From Conchocele bisecta (lineage: Eukaryota > Mollusca > Bivalvia > Lucinida > Thyasiridae): a DNA stretch of 64,000 nucleotides. The notes under the pieces are model-generated. The model was not told the origin of the DNA. It saw only the letters and a list, made by a program, of their open reading frames with translations, and did not search any database. The stretch lies in NCBI GenBank assembly GCA_029237695.1, contig CM055269.1, forward strand, positions 29,360,956 through 29,424,955, read 5' to 3'. This document shows positions 45,101 through 47,416 of the stretch, piece after piece (position 1 is the first letter of the stretch; every line of letters starts with the position of its first letter). The translations under genes were made by a program, and so were the position numbers.

Positions 45101-46446
45101 GTATACCGAATCTGGTTACGATCGGTGAAGTAGAACTTGAGTTCTTGCGTGGACAAGGATACAAAGTGCGAAATTTAAAAATGGCCACCAAGGGGAGAAA
45201 AGTCATCGGAAATTTTTCAAAATAAATACCCTTCTTTGTCTTCCCGTGATAAACATGTATACCGAATTTGGTTACGATTGTGAAGTAGAGTTATTGCGTG
45301 GACAAGGATACAGAGTGCGAACATTAAAAATGGCCACCAAGGGGAGACAAGTCAAAATAAATAGGTTTCTTTGACTTGCCGTGATAAACATGTATATCAA
45401 ATTTGGTTACAATCCATCAAGTAGTACTGTAGTTATTGTGTGGACAAGCTGTGTCCACCCGCCCAAGGTGAATACATAATACGTCCCATTTTTTCAAACG
45501 GGCGTATAAAATTGGGGATTTTGGAGTTGAAAAAGGGGGATAATTCTGCAAGGATTTGAGGTGGAATACAAAAGTTTGTGTTACACACTGTGGCACTTGA
45601 TGATGGTTAGGTATGTAAAGTATGAATTGGATCGGTGGAAAAACATTGGACTAATTCGCTGTACGATCCAAAAATGGGAGTTTCAGAGTCGAAAAATGGC
45701 GATAATTTAAATTGAAGCGAGACACAGGAACAATTGTTCACCAGCCAATCACGGCAAAACTTGCACCAGAGTTCTTACGCTACTGGTTTTTTATTTCTTG
45801 CTATATTTGGACGATTTCTTTTTTGTAATAACAAGATTAACCATTTCTTGATAGGATATAGACTACATTTAAGCAGGGACCATGAAAATTTTACGAGTCA
45901 TGTCATAACACCATTAAGATTGCATTTTAGCTGTTTTCGCTAAACAAATCAGTCACTGTTAACTTGCGCTAGAGTTCTCACGCTACTAGTTTTTTATTTC
46001 TTACTATATTTCGGTGATTCCTTTTGTAATAACAAGATTAACCATTTCCTGAGTCGAACTATATCGCTACACTACGCTACACAATAAAAATGTGCACATG
46101 GAGGTGTGTCTATAACCCAAAAATACGTGGATATCACAAATTCCAATATTACCACAATTGTGATGAAACAAAAAGTAAACAGGAAAACAAGTGATGATAC
46201 ATAACATAAGTAAGATGATATGGCTATAATGACATAAATGTCATCGCCCAGAAGACGCTGATATTGTTATTCTATGTTATACAACGATTACTGGAACATA
46301 TCGGTAACTGGTAAAGTTAGAAAATTAACATTTTACAGCAACAGACTGTAGGAGTTTCGTAAAGTTAGCGAACTCGATTTCCAACTTATGCAATACGACA
46401 ATCATTCTTAATAAACAACAACCTGTTCAAGTTCCTCAAACGACAT
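11977..46446 (-). CDS. EXOC5: EXOC5 / Sec10 exocyst subunit, nearly complete gene (17 coding exons)
   Basis: Encodes Sec10, a subunit of the octameric exocyst that tethers post-Golgi vesicles to the plasma membrane before SNARE fusion; in other animals it bridges Sec15 to the core complex. The coding exons, in transcript order, are 46446-46423, 40300-40058, 36249-36052, 34580-34510, 32275-32247, 30927-30773, 30129-29989, 28110-28034, 27237-27127, 26367-26272, 24065-23903, 23301-23193, 22251-22128, 21639-21553, 20584-20476, 15714-15558 and 12137-11977. They total 2055 bp, exactly 685 codons with every junction in phase. Vertebrate Sec10 is about 708 residues, so only a final ~28-residue exon is missing, presumably left of base 1. 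Landmarks are HLGDQLEGVN in exon 3, AADIIQKLHMIALELP in exon 4, GGETFLSQE in exon 11 and LHALCNLLVVVPENL in exon 17. Family recognition is from recalled homologs; splice sites and frame were read directly. Confidence 0.95.
12193..12413 (+). mobile_element. M4 MITE copy
   Basis: Begins ATATGTGGCTGTGACTG and ends with the inverted counterpart CAGTTACAGCCACAAAT. The interior carries CCAGTGTAGCTCCTGATC and CAGTCTGATCAGGATCTGCA, also found at 22601 and 54666. Long imperfect terminal inverted repeats and no open frame fit a non-autonomous DNA transposon. Confidence 0.7.
12434..12730. mobile_element. Two M5 MITE fragments, adjacent
   Basis: AGAGCTCCAGATAAG at 12438 opens one M5 end. A second end, GGGCTCCAGATAAGG, begins at about 12593 and runs into ACAGACAGCAATTATT. 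Both parts match the fuller copies at 31452 and 61868, but neither is complete. From 12731 to the next element at 12930 nothing is recognised. Confidence 0.65.
12930..14943 (+). mobile_element. Tandem-core element T1, copy 2 (longest)
   Basis: The 5' head (ACAAGA, hairpin GCTGT/ACAGC, then AGCTCGACTA) is the same as in copy 1. The 3' end is slightly decayed (TAGTCAAGCT in place of TAGTCGAGCT). The core has about a dozen units in the same two alternating subtypes as the other T1 copies, so the copies differ mainly in unit number. No open frame was found. It lies in the EXOC5 intron between exons 16 and 17. Confidence 0.85.
14977..15380 (+). mobile_element. T7-like element, 3'-truncated
   Basis: The head AGAAAATGTGTTCATAGAAC forms a GTGTTC/GAACAC hairpin followed by GGATGCCCCCC, as in the element at 28286. 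Behind it are two decayed tandem units with AGTGACCTTGACCTT and GAAATTGGTGAA. No 3' hairpin with the complementary segment could be found. Confidence 0.5.
15558..15714 (-). CDS. EXOC5: EXOC5 exon 16
   Basis: Residues 580-631 plus one base. DNLDGKNVESVLLELGTRLH matches a strongly conserved Sec10 block. Acceptor TTTCAG|GCATG, donor TTTAG|GTAAGG. Confidence 0.95.
15841..16018. mobile_element. M5 MITE, half copy
   Basis: Carries AGCAAACCATTCAATAATTG and ACTCATTCCTTATCTCGAGC, the outer arm of M5. The opposite arm is absent. From 16019 to 16334 nothing is recognised. Confidence 0.6.
16335..16657 (-). mobile_element. Dispersed retroposon-like repeat R1, copy 1
   Basis: About 320 bp shared with 20671-20988 (same orientation) and 62753-63079 (opposite orientation). 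Conserved blocks are GGGTTCGATCCC, CAGAACGGAATATTTACATC, CAGCCCTGAAATTA and GGTGCCAGGTCCATACCA. In the 62.7-kb orientation it ends in AATAAACAAACAAACAAAA, a simple-repeat tail like those of retroposed elements, so the minus strand is taken as sense here. The B-box-like GGTTCGATCCC hints at a tRNA-derived part, but no convincing A box was found. Confidence 0.6.
16690..16895. mobile_element. Composite of S2 SINE tail and M4 MITE fragment
   Basis: AGTTTAAAGTCTCATCC and ACAGACCAGTGGGATG repeat the segment at about 9035. They are followed by an M4 segment with CCAGTGTAGATCCAGATCAG and CTGATCAGGATCTGCACTG. From 16896 to 17324 nothing is recognised. Confidence 0.55.
17325..17460 (+). mobile_element. 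T7-like element, 5' fragment
   Basis: AACTAGAAAATGTGTTCATAG and GATATTCCATGACCCGGGGG match the T7-like element at 34673. The hairpin's right arm is lost and the element breaks off before 17490. Confidence 0.5.
17491..17672 (+). mobile_element. M1 palindromic MITE, right half only
   Basis: Starts at the centre of the M1 palindrome (GGCTGTGATAATGTAATAAA) and runs to the terminal AAATCGGCTACTG. The left arm is missing. Intact copies are at 20989 and 27335. Confidence 0.75.
17863..19029 (+). mobile_element. Tandem-core element T3
   Basis: The 5' end ACAAGA is followed by the hairpin GGGCCA-TGA-TGGCCC, then GCTCACCTGA. The 3' end has the hairpin TGAGC-TTT-GCTCA running into TCAGGTGAGC and A's, an exact 10-base complement. 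The core has a ~444-bp unit (CATTTTTGACCCCGGGGTCA at 18221 and 18664; GGCGGCCATCTTGGAT at 18359 and 18803) and ends in GACGACGG repeats. No open frame of note. It lies between EXOC5 exons 15 and 16. Confidence 0.8.
19030..19770. repeat. Decayed tandem-core fragment
   Basis: Two units with GATAAACACCCATGTGAAGT and GCAGTTGCAGAGATATAGTA (about 19140 and 19290), then two with TGTTGGATAGT and GGCACCCCTTG (about 19460 and 19620). The flanking ACGGACGGACG and CCGCCCGCC stretches are typical of the cores of the T elements. Neither end hairpin is recognisable. From 19771 to 20242 nothing is recognised. Confidence 0.5.
20243..20440. mobile_element. M6 MITE copy
   Basis: Inverted ends: GCCATGTGATTTTGTACCTT followed by CGGACATC on the left, and GACGTCCGAAGGTACAAAAT followed by CACATGGC on the right. 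A-T rich inside, with no open frame. A second copy is at 62275-62464, and single ends occur near 55830 and 61825. Confidence 0.7.
20476..20584 (-). CDS. EXOC5: EXOC5 exon 15
   Basis: Residues 543-579. The TEQKKGDFKPDDD stretch matches Sec10. Acceptor CTCCAG|GGTGG, donor ACACCG|GTATGT. Confidence 0.93.
20671..20988 (-). mobile_element. R1 repeat, copy 2
   Basis: Same blocks as the copy at 16335 (GGGTTCGATCCC, CAGAACGGAATATTTACATC, CAGCCCTGAAATTATA). Its far end butts directly against the M1 MITE at 20989, which appears to have inserted at or near the R1 terminus. Confidence 0.6.
20989..21278. mobile_element. M1 palindromic MITE, full copy
   Basis: Terminal CAGTAGCCGATTTCACCAAC and its inverted counterpart ending GGTGAAATCGGCTACTG. 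Next in from each end lie AAAGTATACTT motifs and CTCCCTC/GAGGGAG. The centre is a near-perfect palindrome around CACAGCCATTTTGGCTGTG. No open frame. Related copies are at 17491 (half), 22903, 25307 and 27335, all in EXOC5 introns. Confidence 0.85.
21553..21639 (-). CDS. EXOC5: EXOC5 exon 14
   Basis: Residues 514-542: CLHKKRDLRDSMEAKIDIGL aligns with the Sec10 segment that reads ECLQKKKEIIEQMEMKLDTG in vertebrates. Acceptor TTTCAG|GTCGT, donor GAGAG|GTAACG. Confidence 0.92.
21695..22003. mobile_element. M5-type MITE, short-armed copy
   Basis: Bounded by AGAGCTCCAGATAAG (21695) and its inverted form CTTATCTGGAGCTCT (ending 22003). The interior differs from the M5 copies at 31.5 and 61.9 kb, so this may be a sub-family that shares only the terminal repeats. 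Confidence 0.6.
22128..22251 (-). CDS. EXOC5: EXOC5 exon 13
   Basis: Residues 473-513. YFIDVVSQANTLFHLFEKQF is a hallmark Sec10 block. Acceptor GATGTAG|GGATC, donor TTTAT|GTGAGT. Confidence 0.95.
22601..22857. mobile_element. M4 MITE, fullest copy
   Basis: Bounded by ATATGTGGCTGTGACTGGAG and CCAGTCACAGCCACATAT. The interior has a duplicated GCACAGTCTGA step and CTGATCAGGATCTGCACTG. No open frame. Confidence 0.75.
22903..23172. mobile_element. M1 palindromic MITE, left end shortened
   Basis: Starts inside the left arm (TGCTAAGTACACCTTGAGGG), has the full central palindrome CACAGCCATTTTGGCTGTG, and ends CAATCGGTTACTG. It sits 21 bp from EXOC5 exon 12. Confidence 0.8.
23193..23301 (-). CDS. 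EXOC5: EXOC5 exon 12
   Basis: Residues 437-472 plus one base. QHIDYAIEIGLQ aligns with the Sec10 EHIDYALETGL block. Acceptor CTTCAG|TTGTC, donor CAAG|GTATGA. Confidence 0.93.
23553..23779. mobile_element. M3 MITE copy
   Basis: Left arm GTTTCACTAAACTTTGTACG, right arm ending AAAGTTTAGTGAAACGGCCC. The central palindrome is AGCATAGGCTGCATATGCAGCCTATGCT. The same family occurs at 29612, 30493 and 57121. Confidence 0.8.
23903..24065 (-). CDS. EXOC5: EXOC5 exon 11
   Basis: Residues 382-436. GGETFLSQEVSINILQETK and FKRCHT are strongly conserved in Sec10. Acceptor ATTCCAG|CTTGT, donor CACACA|GTATGT. Confidence 0.95.
24157..24840. mobile_element. M8 element with ~50-bp inverted ends
   Basis: Left end AGGTCAGCAACGCTGTG ... 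CAAACCCGTTAAAATGA mirrors right end TCATTTTAACGGGTTTG ... CATTGCTGACCT. The 684-bp interior has no convincing coding frame. It is seen once in this window; the class is unknown. From 24841 to 25135 only a short R1-like fragment (about 24965, GGTGTTTAATGGCCTATCAA) is seen. Confidence 0.65.
25136..25206. repeat. Perfect-type palindrome
   Basis: GTATATGTTGTTACCACTCA ... TTGAACCGTCTCGACGAGAC ... TGAGTGATAACAACATATAC. The arms pair over about 34 bases with a minimal loop. It may be the core of another small MITE, because a GCGAAGCTCGACGA motif recurs on both sides. Confidence 0.6.
25307..25588. mobile_element. M1 palindromic MITE with rearranged centre
   Basis: Right end AAATAGGCTACTG is complete; the left terminal ~30 bases are missing. 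The centre reads CACAGCCAAAATGGCTGTAA, then a second CACAGCCAT, so one arm of the central palindrome is partly duplicated. Confidence 0.75.
25775..26045. repeat. Two palindromes with related flanks
   Basis: The first, near 25808-25850, pairs TTTTGGAAAACCT with AGGTTTTCCAAAA. The second, about 25917-26039, pairs TAGTAACATAAGGTCGTAA with its complement around TGCTATGCTAAAGCATAGCA. Both are flanked by AAATATTTGGACACC-like sequence, and a third member is at about 36290-36345. They are probably small hairpin MITEs. Confidence 0.55.
26065..26234 (+). mobile_element. Mini tandem-core-type element T6 (almost no core)
   Basis: The 5' end ACAAGA, a GCG/CGC hairpin (GCGTCTGTCGAACGC) and then GATGCCACC are matched by a 3' hairpin CGGGTTTC-type stem (CCCGTTTCTTCGAAACCCGG) running into GGTGGCATA and A's. 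ATGCCACC and GGTGGCAT are exact complements. Only ~100 bp separates the ends, so it shows the shared end design in its most reduced form. Confidence 0.65.
26272..26367 (-). CDS. EXOC5: EXOC5 exon 10
   Basis: Residues 350-381. LLQRYYESMDHQKKRIESGG aligns with Sec10 (LQRYYDSKNHQKR in vertebrates). Acceptor TTTCAG|TTTTG, donor GGAGG|GTTGGT. The T6 element ends 37 bp beyond the donor. From 26368 to 26890 nothing is recognised except a run of about 11 G near 26755. Confidence 0.93.
26891..27103. mobile_element. M2 MITE (piggyBac-like ends), full copy
   Basis: Begins TTAACCCTCACTACGCTG and ends CAGCGTAGTAAGGGTTAA. The centre is AGAATCGTCTCCAGTGGAGA with long arms, and CGTCTGCTG/CAGCAGACG lies near the ends. 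The TTAA at each outer edge and the CCCT-type terminus fit piggyBac-type MITEs (TTAA target duplication). It lies 23 bp from EXOC5 exon 9. Confidence 0.8.
27127..27237 (-). CDS. EXOC5: EXOC5 exon 9 (GC donor)
   Basis: Residues 313-349 plus two bases. LGTDSSHLNKLTK and FQKHLDNYI align with Sec10. Acceptor CTTGCAG|AACG. The donor reads ATCAG|GCATAG, a GC instead of GT. It is chosen because exon 10 starts in the phase that needs AG before it; the nearest GT, five bases on, would shift the frame. Confidence 0.9.
27335..27636. mobile_element. M1 palindromic MITE, full copy
   Basis: CAGTAGCCGATTTCACCAAC to GGTGAAATAGGCTACAG. The orientation of the asymmetric spacer is opposite to the 20989 copy. 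The central palindrome (CACAGCCAAAATGGCTGTG) has about 36-base arms. An R1-like fragment lies just before it (27290-27330). Confidence 0.85.
27824..27975. mobile_element. M2-like MITE, decayed
   Basis: TTAAATTTTGTGGTTTGCTG, a GGAAATTATTCCAAAGTG centre and the right end AGCACTATAAGGGTTAA. The centre has lost one arm. Low-confidence family assignment. Confidence 0.5.
28034..28110 (-). CDS. EXOC5: EXOC5 exon 8
   Basis: Residues 288-312 plus two bases. DPEQYLKDFYDNYT aligns with DAEQYLKNLYDLYT of vertebrate Sec10. Acceptor TTTCAG|ACATT, donor ACACG|GTATGG. Confidence 0.95.
28286..29456 (+). mobile_element. Tandem-core element T7 with internal palindrome
   Basis: The 5' end ACTAGA is followed by the hairpin GTTC-ATA-GAAC and then ATGCCCCACC. 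The 3' end has the hairpin CCAC-TATC-GTGG running into GGTGGAGCAT and A's, pairing with the 5' segment at 9 of 10 positions. Inside are a ~160-bp palindrome (28620-28783) and ~2.5 units of a 91-bp tandem repeat (29041-29260, AATGTAGGTCAAGGTCACAT), then a C-run near 29415. Confidence 0.65.
28620..28783. repeat. Long palindrome inside T7
   Basis: TATAAGGAATGAATGGCC ... CGCGGAAATACTGGACGAGG ... mirrored by CGTCCAGTATTCCCGCGAC ... GGCCATTCATTCCTATA. The arms are about 80 bases with a GGCCTTCCGGCC centre. Probably a separate hairpin MITE inserted in T7. Confidence 0.7.
29612..29847. mobile_element. M3 MITE, full copy
   Basis: GGGGGCCGTTTCACTAAAC to TTTAGTGAAACGCCCCCC, with the central palindrome ATAGGCTGCTTATGCAGCCTAT. 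From 29457 to 29611 nothing is recognised. Confidence 0.8.
29989..30129 (-). CDS. EXOC5: EXOC5 exon 7
   Basis: Residues 241-287. EVFSNPDIVMAKLIQNIY is a strongly conserved Sec10 block. Acceptor CAATAG|GGGGC, donor CTACAG|GTAACA. Confidence 0.95.
30493..30683. mobile_element. M3 MITE, one arm of centre deleted
   Basis: CGGCCCGTTTCACAAAAC to CAGTTTAGTGAAACAGGCCC. Only one ATAGGCTGCAT is left at the centre, so the palindrome is broken. Confidence 0.75.
30773..30927 (-). CDS. EXOC5: EXOC5 exon 6
   Basis: Residues 189-240. KYDQIENELIEEF and NFKGHGRCIDTFIEE align with Sec10. Acceptor ATTACAG|ACAAG, donor AAGAAG|GTAGGG. Confidence 0.95.
30956..31133. mobile_element. M5-type short palindromic MITE
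   Basis: AGAGCTCCAGTTAAGGTGCG to ACGCACCTGAAATGGAGCTC. The centre TAGAATCGTCTCATTGAGAC has complementary arms and the right arm carries small deletions. It starts 28 bp upstream of EXOC5 exon 6. Confidence 0.65.
31265..31445. mobile_element. M2-like MITE, decayed
   Basis: Contains ATGCTGAATTAAATTTTGTC, a central AGAATCATTTCCAATGAAAA and AGACAAAATATTGTACAACT. Resembles M2 but both ends are worn. Confidence 0.45.
31452..31840. mobile_element. M5 MITE, long copy
   Basis: From GATAAGCTGCATATTTGC through the central palindrome GAATTGTCTCCAATGAGACA to AATTCCTTATCTGGAGCCCT. Both arms carry conserved AGTAGCGAGTATCAAAAAGC and AACAGTAGTGCGATTTTATT. A partial M4 end follows (31850-31915). Confidence 0.75.
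31981..32229. mobile_element. M2 MITE, 17 bp from the micro-exon
   Basis: TTAACACTTACACCGC to GCGGTCTAAGAGTTAA, with a duplicated arm piece (GCTTTGACAGCACTTTAGAA, then GGTTTGACAGCACTTCAGAA). The central palindrome is TTTCCGTTGGAAA. It ends 17 bp from EXOC5 exon 5, just beyond its donor. Confidence 0.75.
32247..32275 (-). CDS. EXOC5: EXOC5 exon 5, 29-bp micro-exon
   Basis: Completes residue 179 and encodes FSNARRKIA plus one base. Acceptor GTGTTTCAG|GTTC, donor ATCGCAG|GTATTT. The phases (2 in, 1 out) fit exons 4 and 6 exactly, and the peptide joins SSEKK to DKYDQIE as in the Sec10 FSEVKSKIASKY region. It is far too short to be found by open-frame scanning. Confidence 0.92.
32375..32577. mobile_element. 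M2 MITE copy flanking the micro-exon
   Basis: TTAATGCTGAATTAAATTTT to CAGTCTAAGGGTTA, with the centre ATCATTTCCATTGCCAATGG. It lies about 100 bp upstream of exon 5. From 32578 to 32880 only a weak M4-like trace is seen. Confidence 0.6.
32881..33173 (+). mobile_element. T2 fragment, 5' end
   Basis: ACAAGAGTTGTCAGAAGACA is the T2 head. The GCTCGCCTG segment is decayed, but a core unit with TTGTGACCTTGACCTTGAG and GGATTTGGCACGGCATGATA follows. It is cut off where a T4 copy begins at 33174. Confidence 0.65.
33275..33937. mobile_element. pogo/Tigger-like MITE with TA target duplication
   Basis: Left end CAGGGATCCTCCAGATTATC, right end GATAATTGGTATGACCCCTG. The imperfect inverted ends both include ATTATCNGGACAA. 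TA flanks both sides (33273-33274 and 33938-33939). Removing the element and one TA restores the T4 sequence AAACATGTATACTGAATTT, as in other T4 units. The 663-bp interior has no transposase frame. The family link to pogo/Tigger rests on the TA target and the CAGGG...TTATCCGG terminus. Confidence 0.8.
34089..34193. repeat. Short dispersed repeat inserted in T4
   Basis: Interrupts the T4 phrase CTTGCCGTGATAAACATG. Its TATCATTTAGGGCCAAGCAA is found inverted at about 54023-54042 (TTGCTTGGTCCTAAATGATA). The AACGGCCCATCAACACAAAA part is related to the R1 head. Confidence 0.6.
34510..34580 (-). CDS. EXOC5: EXOC5 exon 4
   Basis: Residues 156-178 plus two bases. AADIIQKLHMIALELP is nearly identical to vertebrate Sec10. 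Acceptor CTTGCAG|CTGCAG, chosen over a second CAG six bases on because the longer exon gives the ungapped alignment. Donor GAAAAA|GTCAGT. Confidence 0.93.
34673..35285 (+). mobile_element. T7-like element, 3'-truncated, ~165-bp units
   Basis: The head AACTAGAAAATGTGTTCATAG, with a GTGTTC/GAACAC hairpin, precedes about three ~165-bp units (GATAATCCATGACC at 34765, 34927, 35090 and 35262; TTTGCGCATCTACTCATCAT). No 3' hairpin was found. From 35286 to 36051 only a small inverted pair (ATCCCATTATGGGAT, 35286) was noticed. Confidence 0.6.
36052..36249 (-). CDS. EXOC5: EXOC5 exon 3
   Basis: Residues 90-155. VATKVVHLGDQLEGVN and RARAVEAQRLMGYLSEFL are near-identical to vertebrate Sec10. Acceptor ATGTCAG|GCGTC, donor TTCCAG|GTTTGT. 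Confidence 0.96.
36290..36345. repeat. Hairpin related to the 25.8-26.0 kb palindromes
   Basis: TTGTTTTGGGAAACCCCTAG pairs with GGGGTTTCCCAAAACAA. The flanks (ATTTGGATACC and GAGTCCAAATA) resemble those of the palindromes at 25.8-26.0 kb. Confidence 0.6.
36612..38104 (+). mobile_element. Tandem-core element T1, copy 3
   Basis: The ends match the T1 copy at 9267 (ACAAGA, GCTGT/ACAGC hairpin, AGCTCGACTA; TAGTCGAGCT at the 3' end). Two neighbouring units at about 37540-37640 and 37720-37820 are almost identical, which points to a recent unit duplication. From 38105 to 38546 no confident feature is seen; a 128-codon minus-strand frame there is not recognised. Confidence 0.85.
38547..39977 (+). 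mobile_element. Tandem-core region T9 (compound)
   Basis: About six ~160-bp units with GAAGGTCAAGGTCA, AAGCTATTGATGAAGTTTGG and GATATTCAACATTTGG. The 3' end carries a GTCTCA/TGAGAC pair followed by A's (about 39940-39977). GTGTCTCATCC at about 38977 could be its 5' partner (8 of 9 bases against GGGTGAGAC). The ACAAGAAATGTGG...CACAT hairpin at 38547 may be the head of a second element. Confidence 0.5.
40058..40300 (-). CDS. EXOC5: EXOC5 exon 2
   Basis: Residues 9-89. DPFDTHEFVERLAWRT aligns with the vertebrate FVADEYIERLVWRT start region. A predicted coiled-coil stretch (KQKNAMVQTRVDKLEEECK) follows. Acceptor CTAATAG|GATCC, donor AATCAG|GTACAA. Confidence 0.94.
40482..40882. mobile_element. 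hAT-like MITE (CAGKGTTGTGCCTA ends)
   Basis: Left end CAGTGTTGTGCCTAGAG, right end CTATAGGCACAACCCTG. The right part (40655-40872) shares CGAAATAAAAAGAAGGCTCA and GGGCAGCTTTCGTGAAAC with the inverted repeat at 42.1-42.7 kb. Flanks look like a degraded 8-bp duplication but are not identical. From 40883 to 41264 nothing is recognised. Confidence 0.6.
41967..43643. mobile_element. 1.7-kb hAT-like element with internal inverted repeat
   Basis: Inverted ends CAGGGTTTCCGCTGG and CCAGTGGAAACCCTG (14 of 15). Identical CAATAG flanks on both sides (41961-41966 and 43644-43649) form a 6-bp target duplication, and deleting the insert restores T4 (AAAGCCAATAGG). Inside, about 150 bp at 42124-42272 is repeated inverted at 42519-42668, which is why the same short peptide is read on both strands. 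No transposase was recognised. A 69-codon minus-strand frame at 43078-43287 is unassigned. Confidence 0.7.
43734..45034 (+). mobile_element. Tandem-core element T5, 137-bp units
   Basis: The head ACAAGA has the hairpin GCTC-TGCT-GAGC. Seven or eight units follow; those from 44236 on repeat at exactly 137 bp (CGGGCACCATGGGCTTTC at 44236, 44373, 44510 and 44647) and are nearly identical. The 3' hairpin CTGC-TAAA-GCAG is nested in CCCGC/GCGGG, then GACAAAAA. The segment after the 5' hairpin (AAAATGCGCAG) does not match the 3' end, so this copy may be a chimera of two families. Confidence 0.65.
45754..46050 (+). repeat. Two diverged ~95-bp direct repeats
   Basis: AACTTGCACCAGAGTTCTTA ... GGTTTTTTATTTCTTGCTAT ... 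AATAACAAGATTAACCATTT at 45758-45850 recurs at about 45960-46050. Located about 400 bp upstream-intronic of EXOC5 exon 1. Confidence 0.6.
46423..46446 (-). CDS. EXOC5: EXOC5 exon 1 (start codon)
   Basis: ATG at 46446-46444 encodes MSFEELEQ, then donor GAACAG|GTTGTT in phase 0 with exon 2, giving MSFEELEQ-DPFDTHEF. This matches the short first coding exon of vertebrate Sec10, which ends in an acidic LFEE. An in-frame TAA lies 9 bases upstream, so this is the first possible ATG of the frame. A 4-codon upstream ORF (ATGTTTCCGCAT, TGA) lies farther up in the presumed leader. Confidence 0.82.
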
Positions 46447-46450
46447 ACTG

Positions 46451-47225
46451 TTCTTTTACGTCGCAAAAAAAGTCTAATTTTGTAGAAACATTCAATGCGG
46501 AAACATCTTGACACGCCTCCTTTGTAGAGAGTTTGAAGAATTTGGGGACGGACTAGAACAGTGTACTAAATGGCGTAACGGTGGAAAATCTTAAATGAAA
46601 AGTCATGCAGAGCATGATGTTATTAGCCGATCAAATCAGGGTTCAATATATGTCCACATTTCAGTAGTTACGGAATCTCAGGGAAAAGTGAGAGAAGTGT
46701 TGATTTCCTCCCCAAGTAAATTCTCCCAGTTATATTTAGCTATCATTAATATCTGATCATAGCAATACTAATGGTATTCAAATGTAAACAATATTATTCC
46801 AGTTGAAAGAATTAACCTTTGAATATAGGTGAAGGCGCTTAGCATTACACAAATGTGTAGCAAGTCAACCGAAATCTCATAAATACCCGATTTTTGGCGG
46901 CCATCTTGAAAATATAATAATTATATACTGAATATTAGTGTACTTTACGTAAATTCTTTAATATATCCATCAGAAATGTGTTTTAACAACTTACACCAAT
47001 TTCCAAGTTAAGGACCATTACCTATTGGCTCATATATTGGCAATTTTCGACTTCCGTCAAGCATAAAGTTCAATGACCTTGAAATGACCTTGAACTTGGT
47101 TTAAAAAATGGCACCCGGATTTTTTGGAAACCTTATACATTCAAATTTATAAAAACACCGGGTGCCATAAATTCACACGAGGTGCCGGAATCTTATATAT
47201 ATATATATATGCCCATGGACTAGAA
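46451..47225. other. Presumed EXOC5 leader/promoter side and unassigned DNA
   Basis: No TATA box or other core element could be asserted. At 46855-47175 the sequence resembles a worn tandem-core element: GGCGGCCATCTTGAAAATA, GACCTTGAAATGACC, and a GGCACCCGG/CCGGGTGCC pair followed by ATAAA. A (TA)n run lies at about 47191-47209. Confidence 0.4.
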
Positions 47226-47228
47226 GGC

Positions 47229-47416
47229 AAACCGCCTAATTTTAGTTTACCGAACTATTGTAGATAAAACGTTTATTTATAGCCAAATTTCAAACCGCCT
47301 AACTTTAATGTACCGAACTCTTGTAGTTAAAACGTTTATTTATAGCCAAATTACAAACCGCCTAACTTTAGTTTACCGAACACTTGTAGTGAAAACGTTT
47401 ATTTATAGCCAAATTG
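47229..47416 (+). repeat. Three copies of a ~63-bp tandem repeat
   Basis: AAACCGCCTAACTTTA-type start, GTACCGAAC, then AAAACGTTTATTTATAGCCA, three times in a row with about 90% identity by eye. Confidence 0.8.

Larger units (their letters stand above)
41885..45510 (+). mobile_element. T4 copy 3, inserted in T8 and itself carrying two insertions
   Basis: The 5' end ACAAGAGTGGATAAGGTCAC, then ATATGCCCGT; 3' hairpin CCCATTT-TTTC-AAACGGG, then GGGCGTATAAA. T4 core units are interrupted by a CAGGGTTTCC element (41967-43643) and by element T5 (43734-45034); the T4 sequence resumes in register after each. Confidence 0.75.
41265..45712 (+). mobile_element. Tandem-core element T8 (outermost of a nested set)
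   Basis: The head ACAAGAGTGCAAGAGGTCAC leads to ATGCGCCCC. The core units of ~125-160 bp contain GCAAAGTATGAATTGGATC and GATTTGAGGTGG. The core is split at about 41884: the phrase GTACAAGTCA|AAAAT is interrupted by a T4 copy and resumes in phase at about 45508 (AAATTGGGGATTTTGG). The 3' end is not clearly found; units fade out near 45712. Confidence 0.65.
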
